Source of the DNA: Pedobacter zeaxanthinifaciens
GTDB lineage: Bacteria > Bacteroidota > Bacteroidia > Sphingobacteriales > Sphingobacteriaceae
Assembly: GCF_003313335.1 (NCBI RefSeq)
Contig: NZ_QMHP01000002.1
Location: forward strand, 186,001-250,000
DNA length: 64,000 bases
Reading direction: 5' to 3'
Shown here: in pieces, positions 41,717-50,937 of the stretch
Layout of the letters: each line of letters opens with the position of its first letter
How positions within the stretch are numbered: position 1 is the first letter of the stretch
Program-made: the position numbers and the translations under genes
Notes under the pieces: model-generated
What the model saw: only the letters and a program-made list of their open reading frames with translations
What the model was told of the DNA's origin: nothing
Databases searched by the model: none

Positions 41717-42805
41717 TTATTTCAAGTATTTAACGCATTTTTTCCAATAACTGAAAAACGACGGGAAATAACCTTTTACTTCATCAAACATCCAATCTCT
41801 CTGGTGTTCAATTCCTTGATAATGCTTGCAGGTTGGATGTTCTTTAAAATAAATGGGCTGCTTGTTGATCAAACTGCTTATTTCGGCAAATTCACCTACA
41901 AAAATTTGAATGCCCTGAATGTTTTGAGCCAATTTCAAGACGAAATCAATGGTCTTGTTGCTTACTGGGTACTCAGCGAAAAAGCTAGGTTCTAGCAATA
42001 ACACACGGTTGGCTTGGGTGTCTTGCATCCAAGTACAATCCAAATTGTAAAAGTTGTAAATGCAGGTAGGTAGGTTATTGTTGATTTGGATGCTTGTTGC
42101 TTGAGGCAAATTGGTGGAAAGCGCAAGTTCCGTTAATGGAAGTAACGCTGTTGGAGTATCAATATGCTCAAATGCCTCGTAAGGCACATCCAAAAAAGTA
42201 TTTTTTTGCTGCGTGTAGCAATACCTGTTAATGTTTTCTTGGTTGGCAAAATATTTCTTGCTGCTGAAGCTACCAGCAACCCATTGCCAGCTCAATGCAT
42301 TGCTTGCCCAATCTGCATCCAATAAATGATAATAAAGCCACTTTGCGGGTAATTTCCAATGACTTTTTGCGATGTTGCAGCAAACGCTTGCTGTATACAT
42401 CCTTACGTGATTGTGCATATAGCCATGTTCATAAAGTCGCTTAATGGCGTCATCAATGGCGTTAATTCCAGTTGTGTGGGTAACAATTGCCTCCGAAATT
42501 TGGTTGTTGTTCGCGTTCGGTTGGCTTTGTTTCAAGTCTTCGTGTATTTCGTTTCCTTTGGCAACCCAAACTTGCTGGAAATAATCTCTCCAAGCCAATT
42601 CTTTCAAAAAACTTTCAATTTGTTGCGGATGATAACCTTTTTGAAGTACAGCATTTGCAACCATTTTTGTAGAAATAACTCCTCTTGAAATGTAAGGCGA
42701 AAGCTTTGTTACTGCACCATCAGTATAATTTCTTGTTTTGCCATAGGCGATGGGATCAATCTTGTCGATTAATTGCAGTATTTCGCTGTAATTGGTATTG
42801 AACAT
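41717..42805 (-). CDS. Photolyase/cryptochrome FAD-binding-domain protein without the N-terminal antenna domain
   Basis: A 362-aa protein made of the helical FAD-binding domain of photolyases from its start: GAVTKLSPYISRGVISTKMVANAVL, FLKELAWRDYFQQVW, GYMHNHVRMYTASVCCNIAKSHW and DADWASNALSWQWVAGSFSSKKYFANQENINRY, all typical. The N-terminal alpha/beta domain that binds the antenna is missing; about 130 residues of alpha/beta-like sequence follow the FAD domain instead. ATG 42805 lies one base after the TIGR03643 stop. DNA repair or light sensing is possible; activity cannot be predicted. Confidence 0.85.
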   Translation of the reverse strand: MFNTNYSEILQLIDKIDPIAYGKTRNYTDGAVTKLSPYISRGVISTKMVANAVLQKGYHPQQIESFLKELAWRDYFQQVWVAKGNEIHEDLKQSQPNANNNQISEAIVTHTTGINAIDDAIKRLYEHGYMHNHVRMYTASVCCNIAKSHWKLPAKWLYYHLLDADWASNALSWQWVAGSFSSKKYFANQENINRYCYTQQKNTFLDVPYEAFEHIDTPTALLPLTELALSTNLPQATSIQINNNLPTCIYNFYNLDCTWMQDTQANRVLLLEPSFFAEYPVSNKTIDFVLKLAQNIQGIQIFVGEFAEISSLINKQPIYFKEHPTCKHYQGIEHQRDWMFDEVKGYFPSFFSYWKKCVKYLK

Positions 42806-42806
42806 G

Positions 42807-43085
42807 CTATCTTTTACTGATTTTATTGAGCGAAATATTTCTTTGCAAGCTGCATTTGAACCGGTCAATTCCTGGATTTCTTTTGTGAAGGTGCTTTTGA
42901 CTCACGCCGCTGTGGACTCTTTTTCGCCACAAATTAAAGCTGCTTCTTTTAAGCTCTGAGCGCATTAATTTAATCACCTCACTTTCATTAAGGTTAAATT
43001 GTGCTTCGATCGCTTCAAAAGGGGTTCTATCTTCCCAAGCCATTTCAATAATTCTGTCTTTATTGGCTATGCTTAATGCTTCCAT
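42807..43085 (-). CDS. TIGR03643 family small protein
   Basis: A 92-aa protein: RIIEMAWEDRTPFEAIEAQFNLNESEVIKLMRSELKRSSFNLWRKRVHSG matches the TIGR03643 family, an HTH-like small protein commonly encoded beside photolyase or cryptochrome genes. Here it directly precedes the photolyase-like gene, with one base between stop and start. The C-terminus (FKCSLQRNISLNKISKR) is longer than usual. DNA binding is suggested by the helix pattern but unproven. Confidence 0.88.
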   Translation of the reverse strand: MEALSIANKDRIIEMAWEDRTPFEAIEAQFNLNESEVIKLMRSELKRSSFNLWRKRVHSGVSQKHLHKRNPGIDRFKCSLQRNISLNKISKR

Positions 43086-43181
43086 TGCTAAGTTAAAACT
43101 GTTGGTTTATTTCTGTATTAAATTAGTACAAAAATATTCATTGTTTTGTTTTTAGCTGGCGCTCAATTAAGAAATGACATT

Positions 43182-43751
43182 TTACTTATGCAATCTGCTT
43201 AGCGTTTCTCTGGATACACCTAAATAGTGTGCAATCATGGTTTTGGAAACTCGTTGAAATAGTTGAGGATATTGCTCTAATAAAAGTTCATACTTTTCGT
43301 TAGGCGAACTTTTCATCATGGAAAGCACACGTTTTTGTAGGGCAACATAACCGCCAAATGATTTTTTTCCAAAGAAGACATTCATTTGAGGCACTTTTTC
43401 GCATAAGCTTGCTTTATCTGCCAAGCTCAATTCCAATACAATGCAATTTTCCAATGCCTGTACACACATATCGCCGCTTTGTTGTTTGGCATAGGCCGGA
43501 TAATCTGATACCCACCAATTCTCCATGGCAAACTGTAGAATATGTTCCTTAGCTTTCTCGTCAAATAGGAAAGTTTTTAACAAACCTTCAACCACTAAAA
43601 ACTCTGAGGTAACTTTTTGACCAGCTTTGATGAGGTATGATTTTTTAGCTACTGTTTTAGGCGTGAAGTGTTGAAGAACAATATCAAATTGCTCATTGCT
43701 TAACGTTATGATTTGTTGAATATGTTGACGTAAAAAAGAAGCGTGTTCCAT
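43182..43751 (-). CDS. Crp/Fnr family transcriptional regulator
   Basis: A 189-aa protein with a cyclic-nucleotide-binding-like beta roll (KKSYLIKAGQKVTSEFLVVEGLLKTFLFDEKAKEHILQFA, about 35-75) and a short C-terminal HTH (QRVSKTMIAHYLGVSRETLSRLHK). Bacteroidota members usually do not bind cAMP through the Crp residues. It is followed on the left by the TIGR03643/photolyase pair and preceded by a DJ-1/reductase pair; either could be its target. A hairpin spans its start codon (see 43731-43782). Confidence 0.9.
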   Translation of the reverse strand: MEHASFLRQHIQQIITLSNEQFDIVLQHFTPKTVAKKSYLIKAGQKVTSEFLVVEGLLKTFLFDEKAKEHILQFAMENWWVSDYPAYAKQQSGDMCVQALENCIVLELSLADKASLCEKVPQMNVFFGKKSFGGYVALQKRVLSMMKSSPNEKYELLLEQYPQLFQRVSKTMIAHYLGVSRETLSRLHK

Positions 43752-43782
43752 TTGGTAAAGTTACAAAATGAAACACGCTTTT
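43731..43782 (-). terminator. Hairpin with T-run across the start codon of the Crp/Fnr gene
   Basis: On the minus strand AAGCGTGTT and AACACGCTT form a 9-bp stem; the 24-base loop contains the ATG start and the 3' arm is codons 2-4, followed by CTTTTTT. It can end the upstream DJ-1 operon as an intrinsic terminator, and the same structure would hide the start of the regulator mRNA. Confidence 0.6.
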
Positions 43783-43801
43783 AATGTTTAAGTGCTTGCT
43801 G

Positions 43802-44569
43802 TTATTGTTGCAGTGCTTTTTTAAGCGCTTCGCCAACTGCTTTAGCCGACTGCGGATTTTGTCCGGTAATTAAGCGGCTATCTTGAGTAACATGATTTTG
43901 CCAAGGGGCAGATTTTTCGTAAATACCTCCACGTTGTTTCAGCTGATCCTCCAATAGGAACGGAACCACCTGTGTTAGTTTCACTAGCTCTTCCTCTTCG
44001 TTAGAAAATCCGTTTACTTTTTTTCCATCAATTAAATACTTCCCATTGCTTAATTTGATATTTAGTAGCGCTGCTGGCCCATGACAAACAGCTGCAACTA
44101 TGCCGTTTTGTTCGTAAATTTTAGTAGCAATATCAGCTATTTTAGTGTTGTTGGGCAAGTCCCACATAGCACCATGGCCGCCAGCGTAAAAAATTGCGCT
44201 ATAATCTGCTGGGTTTATTTGTTCTGGTGTTAAGGTGTGGGTAATTTTTTCATGGTACTGCTTGTTTTCCCAAAACTTTTTGTTGATAGGATCGCTTAGG
44301 TCGAAGCCATCAACTGGCGGGTTGCCACCTTTAGGGCTTACGAAGTCAATTTCGTAGCCGGCATCTGCCAAAACTTCCCAAGGATGGGAAACTTCGCCTA
44401 AATAATAACCTGTTTTTTCGCCAGTATCGCCTTTGGTGCCATGACTGGTTACTACAAATAGAATCTTTTTCATGTTTTTATGATTTGTTTGTTGCGCTTT
44501 AGCTGATGTGAAAACAGTTAACGCTATGATTAATGTTAAACCTATTAACTTGTTAAAATTGTTTTTCAT
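43802..44569 (-). CDS. Secreted type 1 glutamine amidotransferase-like (DJ-1/PfpI, Hsp31-like) protein
   Basis: A 255-aa protein with signal peptide (LTVFTSAKAQ) and a DJ-1/PfpI domain: KKILFVVTSHGTKG at the first strand, FYAGGHGAMWDLP, and the nucleophile elbow AAVCHGPAALLN. Hsp31-like members have glyoxalase III, protease or deglycase-like activities. Export from the cytoplasm is unusual for this group. It starts 4 bases inside the end of the reductase gene, so the two are translated together. Some pipelines may start it at the internal MKKILFVV; the signal sequence looks genuine. Confidence 0.88.
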   Translation of the reverse strand: MKNNFNKLIGLTLIIALTVFTSAKAQQTNHKNMKKILFVVTSHGTKGDTGEKTGYYLGEVSHPWEVLADAGYEIDFVSPKGGNPPVDGFDLSDPINKKFWENKQYHEKITHTLTPEQINPADYSAIFYAGGHGAMWDLPNNTKIADIATKIYEQNGIVAAVCHGPAALLNIKLSNGKYLIDGKKVNGFSNEEEELVKLTQVVPFLLEDQLKQRGGIYEKSAPWQNHVTQDSRLITGQNPQSAKAVGEALKKALQQ

Positions 44570-45180
44570 TTGATTATTACTGAATTAAATGTTGCTGTTA
44601 AATGTGCTTTATAAGCTTTTTCGTAATTGGTTATGCGTTCGGCTGTGGCGTTTTTTTCTAAATCGTGGAAATGAAAGCCCGGCAGTTTTTCCATTCCGGT
44701 AAACGCATTCATCCTATGAAAACCGAACATTACGCCGTCATCCACACTTGTTTGGTTAAAAAACTCATTAGGCAAGGTAAAGGCGGTTTCCGGAGCATTC
44801 CATGTGGTAGTAAGCATATAATGCTTGCCATATAAAGAACCACCAGTGCCATAATTGACGTCTGGGTTTTCAATTTTTCTACCATCGCTGTAATAAATTC
44901 CTTTTCGGTGTCCGGCGGTAAAAACAGTATCAATGTACTGCTTAAATTTATAGGGGATACCAAACCACCAAACTGGTGTATGGTAAATGATTACATCTGC
45001 CCAAACAAATTTTTCTACTTCCTCCAGTAAATCATAAGTTTGGTTAATATCAGTGTATTTCAATTCGAAACCATTTGTTTCAGTAAAGAAATCTTTATCC
45101 CAGTTGCTAATGGTTTGATTAAATTTTCCTCCCGAGTGGGCGAAATGCTGACCGCCATTAATTACAAATATCTTTTCCAT
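44566..45180 (-). CDS. NAD(P)H-dependent oxidoreductase, flavodoxin-like fold (MdaB-like)
   Basis: A 204-aa quinone-reductase-like flavoprotein: MEKIFVINGGQHFAHSGGKFNQ at the phosphate-binding loop, ADVIIYHTPVWWFGIPYKFKQYIDTVFTAG and YGTGGSLYGKHYMLTTTWNAP match MdaB/KefF-type modulators of drug activity. It likely reduces quinones with NADPH and FAD in the cytoplasm. It is the first gene of a two-gene operon with the DJ-1 family protein, consistent with an electrophile-stress role. Confidence 0.9.
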   Translation of the reverse strand: MEKIFVINGGQHFAHSGGKFNQTISNWDKDFFTETNGFELKYTDINQTYDLLEEVEKFVWADVIIYHTPVWWFGIPYKFKQYIDTVFTAGHRKGIYYSDGRKIENPDVNYGTGGSLYGKHYMLTTTWNAPETAFTLPNEFFNQTSVDDGVMFGFHRMNAFTGMEKLPGFHFHDLEKNATAERITNYEKAYKAHLTATFNSVIIK

Positions 45181-45272
45181 ATACTTTCAAAAATCTGATA
45201 CAAAATTCTGAAAGCAGCAGGTTTTTCACCTGTGATTTGGGTCACAAAAATAGATTTGTATTTAGTGCTGGG

Positions 45273-48200
45273 TTATTTAAAATTCCTGCCATCATGAAAC
45301 GCTTTTTCGCCCATTGTAGCTGGAATGTTTCTGGTTTTTGCTCCGTGCAGTTGTTGCAATAAGCCATTGTAGTTGTGGCAGCGTTGCACTACAATATGCA
45401 CTACTTCGCCTTCGCGTTGCACTTTTCCTTCTACCATTAATAGCTTGGCTCCTAAAATTTCTTTCCTAAAATCATTGAATAATTTTGGATAAACCACCAA
45501 ATTGGCTACGCCTGTTTCATCTTCAATGGTGATAAAACAAATACCACTTGCTGTTCCGGGTCTTTGTCTTACTAAAATTAAACCAGCTACTTTCAAGCGT
45601 TGACCATCTTTAAATTGATTGGCATCCTTAGTGCTCAAAATATGCAGCGCTTCTAATTGGTTGCGTATAAAACTCACAGGATGTGCTTTTAACGACAAGC
45701 CCGTATGAGCATAATCATGCACTACATGTTCTGATTTTGGCATCAGAGGCAATTCAATTTGTGCCTCGTAGCTGCTATTATCGGCCTTGCCCTCAAACAG
45801 CGCAATTGGCCTATCGTGTAGCGCACTAATTTGCCAAAGCGCACTGCGCCTATCCATACCCATGCTCCTAAAAGCATCGGCATCGGCTAGTTTTTCTAAA
45901 GTGCTTTGGGCAATGCCAATATCTCTCAGCTTTGCTAAACTTTGGTAGCCATTCTCCCGATGAGCAACCAACAAGTTCATTTCTGGCTCTGACAAGCCTT
46001 TTGCCTGTCTGAAACCGAGTCTGATGGCATAAAATTCGCCAACTTTATCCTCCAATATGTTATCCCATTCTGAATAATTTACATCAATAGGTAATACCGT
46101 TACGCCGTGGTTTTTGGCATCAATTACAATTTGTGCTGGTTGGTAAAATCCCATTGGCATGCTGTTGAGTAGGGCAGCAGCAAATACATCGGGGTAAAAA
46201 CATTTCAAATAGCAAGAAACATACACCAGTAAAGCGAAACTGGCCGCATGACTTTCGGGGAAACCATAGCCGCCAAAACCTTCAATTTGTTTAAAAAGGC
46301 GTAAAGCAAATTCTGGTTCATAACCTCTCTGATGCATGCCATCTAGCAGCTTTTTCTTGAAATCGGTAACCTTGCCAACTGCTTTAAAAGTCGCCATACT
46401 TCTTCTCAGTTCATCAGCCTCTGTAGGTGTAAAGCCGGCGGCAACAATGGCTACTTCCATGGCCTGCTCCTGAAAAAGTGGTACCCCATAGGTTTTCCCC
46501 AAAATATCTTTCAATTCATCCTTAGGGAAATAAGGTGTCTCTTCGCCGTTTCTTCTTTTCAAATAAGGATGTACCATGTTGCCCTGTATTGGTCCGGGCC
46601 TTACAATGGCTACTTCAATTACTAAATCATAAAATGTTCTTGGTTTTAGGCGAGGCAACATTGACATTTGCGCCCTGCTTTCAATTTGGAAAACACCTAA
46701 AGTATCAGCTTTGCTGATCATTTCATATACCTTCGGATTTTCTTGAGGTACATTGGCTAAAGTATAAGCTTTATGGTAGTGCTTTTGAGTTAAAGCAAAT
46801 GCTTTGCGTATGCAAGTGAGCATTCCCAGGGCCAGTACATCCACCTTTAAAAAGCCCAATGCTTCAATATCGTCCTTGTTCCACTCAATGCAAGTACGGT
46901 TTTCCATGCGGGCGTTAAGTGTAGGGCATAGGTCGGTAAGTTTGCCCTGGGTAATGATGAAACCACCGGTGTGCTGGCCCAACTGCCTAGGGAAACCAAC
47001 CATTTGCATCGTGAGTTCCAAGGTTTTTTTCAGCAGGGGATCATCGGGATTAAGTCCATAAGCAATCAGCCGCTCACGGTCAAAACCATCTTCGTAATGG
47101 CTGCCTACCGTGGCAGATAAAATATTCAAAGTGTCTACCGATAAACCCATGGCCTTGCCCACATCACGTACTGCGCCTTTGCTGTGCAGTTGGGTTACGG
47201 TGGCCACAATAGCTGCTCTGTCACGTCCGTACTTGTCATAAATGTACTGCATCACTTCTTCCCGGCGTTCGTGTTCAAAATCCACATCAATATCAGGGGG
47301 TTCGTTACGGGCATCAGACATGAAACGGGCAAAAAGCAAGTTGATTTCCATGGGGTCTACCGAGGTAATACCCAAACAATAGCAAATTACCGAATTGGCT
47401 GCAGAGCCTCTGCCTTGACATAAAATATCACGACTGCGAGCAAAACGAACAAAATCATGTACAGTTAAAAAGTAGGAAGCATAATTTTTCCGACCTACAA
47501 AATCTAACTCATAGTGAAGGCTATTGGTTACTTTTTCAGGAATGCCATTAGGGAATTTTTCCTTAGCACCTTGCCACGTTAAGTAAACCAATTCTTCCTG
47601 TGGTGTTCTGCCTTCGCTGGTCAGCTCTTCTGGATATACATACTTTAATTCATCTAGCGAAAACTGGCATTTTTCAGCAATAATGCTGGTGTTTTCAATA
47701 GCTTGTGGATACAGCCTAAACAGCCGGTGCATTTCCTCAATAGGCTTAAGATGGCGTTCGGCATTTTCATGTAATTTGTAGCCAGCAGTGTAAATGGTGC
47801 ATTTTTCTCTCACACAAGTGAGGATATCTTGTAGCTGCCTTCGCTCTTTTTCGTGGTAGTGCACATTGTTGGTTGCTACCAAAGGGATTTGTAGTTGCTT
47901 GCTTAGCTGTGCTAATTGATGCATGCGTTTTTGATCCAAGCCGGTATAAGTTCGGTTAATAGCGAGGTACAAGTTTGCCTTTAAAACCTTTTTGTAGTGC
48001 TGTAGCTGTGTTTTAAAATCAGCTTCGAAATCAAAGTTGGGTGTCAGCTTTTTGGGAGCTATCGCGATAAATAGGATGTCTTCTTGATGTGCCCAAACGT
48101 CTTCCTGATATAAGTGGCATTTCCCTTTTTCGGCCCTGCTGTTGCCTAAGCTTAGCAAAGCCGATAAATTACTGTAACCATTTTTATTGATGGGGTAAGC

Positions 48201-48431
48201 TAAAAGCGATGGTCCATCCAACAGGTCAAGTCGGCAGGCCGGAATTAGCTTGATATTAGGATATTTTCTGGCTACAACATGTGCCCTTACAATGCCTGCC
48301 AAGGTATTTCTATCGGTAATTGCAATTTTAGCATAGCCTAATTGTGCCGCTTTTTGTACCAGTTCTTCTGGATGCGAGGCTCCTCTTAAAAAGCTGAAAT
48401 TGCTGGTGACCTGTAATTCTGTATAAAGCAT
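45273..48431 (-). CDS. dnaE2: Error-prone DNA polymerase DnaE2 (ImuC)
   Basis: A 1052-aa C-family polymerase. The N-terminal PHP domain (YTELQVTSNFSFLRGASHPEELV), polymerase core with catalytic acidic residues in PPDIDVDFEHERREEVMQYIYDKYGR, QLGQHTGGFIIT, IVRPGPIQG, YGFPESHAASFALLVY, helix-hairpin-helix and the C-terminal OB fold (RLKVAGLILVRQRPGTASGICFITIEDETG) are present. It makes translesion copies across damage with ImuA and ImuB. ATG 48431 fits DnaE2 starts and lies four bases after the imuB stop; a longer start at 48443 overlaps it. Third gene of the imu operon. Confidence 0.95.
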   Translation of the reverse strand: MLYTELQVTSNFSFLRGASHPEELVQKAAQLGYAKIAITDRNTLAGIVRAHVVARKYPNIKLIPACRLDLLDGPSLLAYPINKNGYSNLSALLSLGNSRAEKGKCHLYQEDVWAHQEDILFIAIAPKKLTPNFDFEADFKTQLQHYKKVLKANLYLAINRTYTGLDQKRMHQLAQLSKQLQIPLVATNNVHYHEKERRQLQDILTCVREKCTIYTAGYKLHENAERHLKPIEEMHRLFRLYPQAIENTSIIAEKCQFSLDELKYVYPEELTSEGRTPQEELVYLTWQGAKEKFPNGIPEKVTNSLHYELDFVGRKNYASYFLTVHDFVRFARSRDILCQGRGSAANSVICYCLGITSVDPMEINLLFARFMSDARNEPPDIDVDFEHERREEVMQYIYDKYGRDRAAIVATVTQLHSKGAVRDVGKAMGLSVDTLNILSATVGSHYEDGFDRERLIAYGLNPDDPLLKKTLELTMQMVGFPRQLGQHTGGFIITQGKLTDLCPTLNARMENRTCIEWNKDDIEALGFLKVDVLALGMLTCIRKAFALTQKHYHKAYTLANVPQENPKVYEMISKADTLGVFQIESRAQMSMLPRLKPRTFYDLVIEVAIVRPGPIQGNMVHPYLKRRNGEETPYFPKDELKDILGKTYGVPLFQEQAMEVAIVAAGFTPTEADELRRSMATFKAVGKVTDFKKKLLDGMHQRGYEPEFALRLFKQIEGFGGYGFPESHAASFALLVYVSCYLKCFYPDVFAAALLNSMPMGFYQPAQIVIDAKNHGVTVLPIDVNYSEWDNILEDKVGEFYAIRLGFRQAKGLSEPEMNLLVAHRENGYQSLAKLRDIGIAQSTLEKLADADAFRSMGMDRRSALWQISALHDRPIALFEGKADNSSYEAQIELPLMPKSEHVVHDYAHTGLSLKAHPVSFIRNQLEALHILSTKDANQFKDGQRLKVAGLILVRQRPGTASGICFITIEDETGVANLVVYPKLFNDFRKEILGAKLLMVEGKVQREGEVVHIVVQRCHNYNGLLQQLHGAKTRNIPATMGEKAFHDGRNFK

Positions 48432-48435
48432 AGGC

Positions 48436-49932
48436 TTAAGCAAAAAATCCGTGAATAAACCATTGTGCAGGTACTTTGCTATCGTAGTGGCCTAACCTAA
48501 ATAACCAATAGCGCTGCCCTTTTTCATCTTCTACGCAGTAATAATCCCTATGTTTACCATCATTGGTCCACCATTCTTGTTCAATACGCTCAGGTCCGTC
48601 AGCTTTAATAATACGGTGTATTTGCCCTTTGTAGGTAAAGTTCATGGGCGGATAATCGGGGATGGGAGCTGTAACCTTTATAGTTTCAGGCTGATTTAAT
48701 AGTACCGTTGGCCTAGGTTTGTGTACAGGCCAATCGGTTTGCGGTTGTAGTGTCAAATCGGCCACTGCCTTAATGCTGTTTTCAGGCCAGTGGTGTTCTT
48801 GGGGTAAATATCGCCTTATGGCATTTTTGCCTGCTTTAATGCTGATCCTGTCAAGCAGTTCAGCAATTTCTGTAAAATTGGTATGTGTATTGGTATGCCA
48901 CAGTGCTTCCTGATGTTGGGTTAAAGGCTCTACTTTTAATACCTCCATTACAAAAAGTTCGATGCCCAAATCAGGTTCAATTTGCTTAATTTTAAGTTCG
49001 AATAATTTAAAAAGATGCTTGATATGGATGGAAGGCTGGTTAGTGCCAATTTTAATTTGCTGTAATTTGCCATCAAGGCGATAGGCGTTAAGTGTAGCAT
49101 TTCGTATTCCCAAACCTTCTTGTTTTAAGCGTTCGCAAATGATCTCCAATAAATTTTCAATGGCAATTTCAATGCCTTTAGCGGTTTGTATGGGCTCTAG
49201 GCATTGCAGTCTTTCCCTATACGGGTTAGGCTCTTCAATAGCATTAAAAGCTTCTTGTTGTTGTCCCATTGCTTGCCCCATACGCAGGTTAAGCTCATTT
49301 CCAAATCGCCTGCGTAATGTAGTGGGAGCTATGTGTGCAAAACTAGCGATGTGGTGAAAACCCAATTTTGATAGGCGCTGTAAAATGGGGTCTTGCAAGC
49401 GCAATGCCTTAGGTGGTAAGTTGAGCAAGGCTTGCATTTGTTGTCCTGAGGCTGCAATTTGCTGTGTGCTAAAATGTGAAAGCGCCCAGGCGGCACCAAT
49501 AGTATCAGCAATAGCAATATGGAAATGGTATTCTTTTTCCAGTCGCGAGCTAATTTCCTCCAAATATAATGCTTCATTTTTCCATAAATGTGTGCATCCC
49601 GAAACATCCAAAAATAAACCATCTGGTTCATCTAATGCCACGCTTGGACTATACCTAATGAACCACTCTGCGAGTTTTTTTAGCAGTTTTTGCTGGCGCT
49701 GAGGCTGGTGTTTAAAAGCTTGTAGTGCTGGAAATGTAATCCGGGCATCAGCTAAGGGCATGTTTGGTCGTAAGCCTAATTTTTTAGCTTCGTGACTTAC
49801 ATTTACAATCATTTGCTTGTTGCGTTCATGTGCCACTAAAGCATAGGCTTGTGTTTTTAGCTCTTTTTGCTTAATTGCCATCTGGTCACAAACCAAATGT
49901 GGGAACCATATAGAAACATATCGCTTTTTCAT
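48436..49932 (-). CDS. imuB: ImuB, Y-family polymerase-like mutasome hub
   Basis: A 498-aa Y-family homologue. It begins YVSIWFPHLVCDQM where active polymerases have a DxD metal site, and has DGLFLDVSGCTHLW where they have SxDE, so the catalytic acids are missing and it is probably inactive, as known for ImuB. The little-finger region and a C-terminal tail for contacts with clamp and DnaE2 follow. It overlaps imuA by four bases. Its expected role is to recruit DnaE2 to the clamp during damage-induced mutagenesis. Confidence 0.93.
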   Translation of the reverse strand: MKKRYVSIWFPHLVCDQMAIKQKELKTQAYALVAHERNKQMIVNVSHEAKKLGLRPNMPLADARITFPALQAFKHQPQRQQKLLKKLAEWFIRYSPSVALDEPDGLFLDVSGCTHLWKNEALYLEEISSRLEKEYHFHIAIADTIGAAWALSHFSTQQIAASGQQMQALLNLPPKALRLQDPILQRLSKLGFHHIASFAHIAPTTLRRRFGNELNLRMGQAMGQQQEAFNAIEEPNPYRERLQCLEPIQTAKGIEIAIENLLEIICERLKQEGLGIRNATLNAYRLDGKLQQIKIGTNQPSIHIKHLFKLFELKIKQIEPDLGIELFVMEVLKVEPLTQHQEALWHTNTHTNFTEIAELLDRISIKAGKNAIRRYLPQEHHWPENSIKAVADLTLQPQTDWPVHKPRPTVLLNQPETIKVTAPIPDYPPMNFTYKGQIHRIIKADGPERIEQEWWTNDGKHRDYYCVEDEKGQRYWLFRLGHYDSKVPAQWFIHGFFA

Positions 49933-50663
49933 GAGCCAATGGCTTGTGATAAAAATGGTGCTGAGTTGTTTTGCTCGTTAACATAAAACTGTTGGTTGCG
50001 CCAAGCTACTGTAAAATTTGCGGTGCTACCATTGCGTACTTTTAGCAGTTCTACTTGCCAATTAGCAAAACCTACTCCTGGAATATTTTCTGTGTTTTCG
50101 CTTGCTTGTGGTGTAATTTTCCAACGGGCAGCACAAGCGGTAGCGGTAATGTTTTCAGGTTGTGTGCGTAAAATAAAACCCGTTACCTTGCTTTTTTCAA
50201 CGGTGAGTTGCAAGCGTTGAGATTGTGCAAAATTAATTCCTTCTACTTCGCTAATTACGCCACTTAAGCTTTTGCATTTCAAAGCTTCTTCAGTAGCCCA
50301 TAAAATATCTTTAGGTTTTACTAGGTTAATGAAAATAATATGATGTGGCGGAATGCCGAAAAAAGTTAAGCCAGGAGTAAATAATTGTTTTTGCTTGCCG
50401 ATCCATACGTAAATGCCATTTTGTTGTTGCAGTTTAGATAGTAGCCCGAAAATGAAAGCACTGGTACATGCCGTGTTTTCGGGTGCTGTACTTATAAATT
50501 CATGTATGGTTCCTGTAGGGAAAACCTGGTTAGGGAAATGTTGTTCAATAGGAGCAAACCCTATTTTTGAATTTTGCTGTTTGGAGTTGGTTTTGAAGCC
50601 TTCCAAATCCAAAATTTGTCGCTGTAGGCGTTGTATGATGAGTTTTTGGGCTAATTTTTCCAT
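49929..50663 (-). CDS. imuA: ImuA-like, RecA/SulA-related mutasome protein
   Basis: A 244-aa RecA-like protein: FPTGTIHEFISTAPENTACTSAFIFGLLSKLQQQNGIYVWIGKQKQLFTPGLTFFGIPPHHIIFI (parts) is the ImuA pattern with a degenerate nucleotide site. First gene of imuA-imuB-dnaE2, with an A/T-rich palindromic region 6 to 46 bases upstream of its start that may bind the damage-response repressor. ImuA and ImuB are needed together for DnaE2-dependent mutagenesis in bacteria that lack UmuDC. Confidence 0.9.
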   Translation of the reverse strand: MEKLAQKLIIQRLQRQILDLEGFKTNSKQQNSKIGFAPIEQHFPNQVFPTGTIHEFISTAPENTACTSAFIFGLLSKLQQQNGIYVWIGKQKQLFTPGLTFFGIPPHHIIFINLVKPKDILWATEEALKCKSLSGVISEVEGINFAQSQRLQLTVEKSKVTGFILRTQPENITATACAARWKITPQASENTENIPGVGFANWQVELLKVRNGSTANFTVAWRNQQFYVNEQNNSAPFLSQAIGS

Positions 50664-50669
50664 CTTTAA

Positions 50670-50709
50670 ATACTAAAATATTTAGTAAAATTAGTAAAAA
50701 TTTTAGTAT
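50670..50709. promoter_or_regulatory. Palindromic candidate operator of the imu operon
   Basis: Four TTAGTA/TACTAA words lie within 40 bases. ACTAAA-ATA-TTTAGT (50672-50686) is a perfect dyad, and ATACTAAAAT (50670-50679) with ATTTTAGTAT (50700-50709) forms an outer dyad. The site lies just upstream of the imuA start, where a LexA-like or S24-type repressor could block transcription. The rest of the gap to 50937 shows no gene. Confidence 0.55.
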
Positions 50710-50937
50710 TTTGATATTTTGGATTATGCTTTTTTCAGTTTTTAAAATCACTATAGTATAAAAGTGTGAGTCATAGATCCATGAATAATGCTATAGTTAA
50801 TTTTAGCCCCTGAAAATTCACCTATTTAGAGTTTTGTCATCACATCTTCAAAAAAACTTAGAACAATTTCAAAACCTCGCTGTTTAGATATTAAAATCAG
50901 ATCAATTAACAATTTACTTACTTAAACATCAAAGGTT

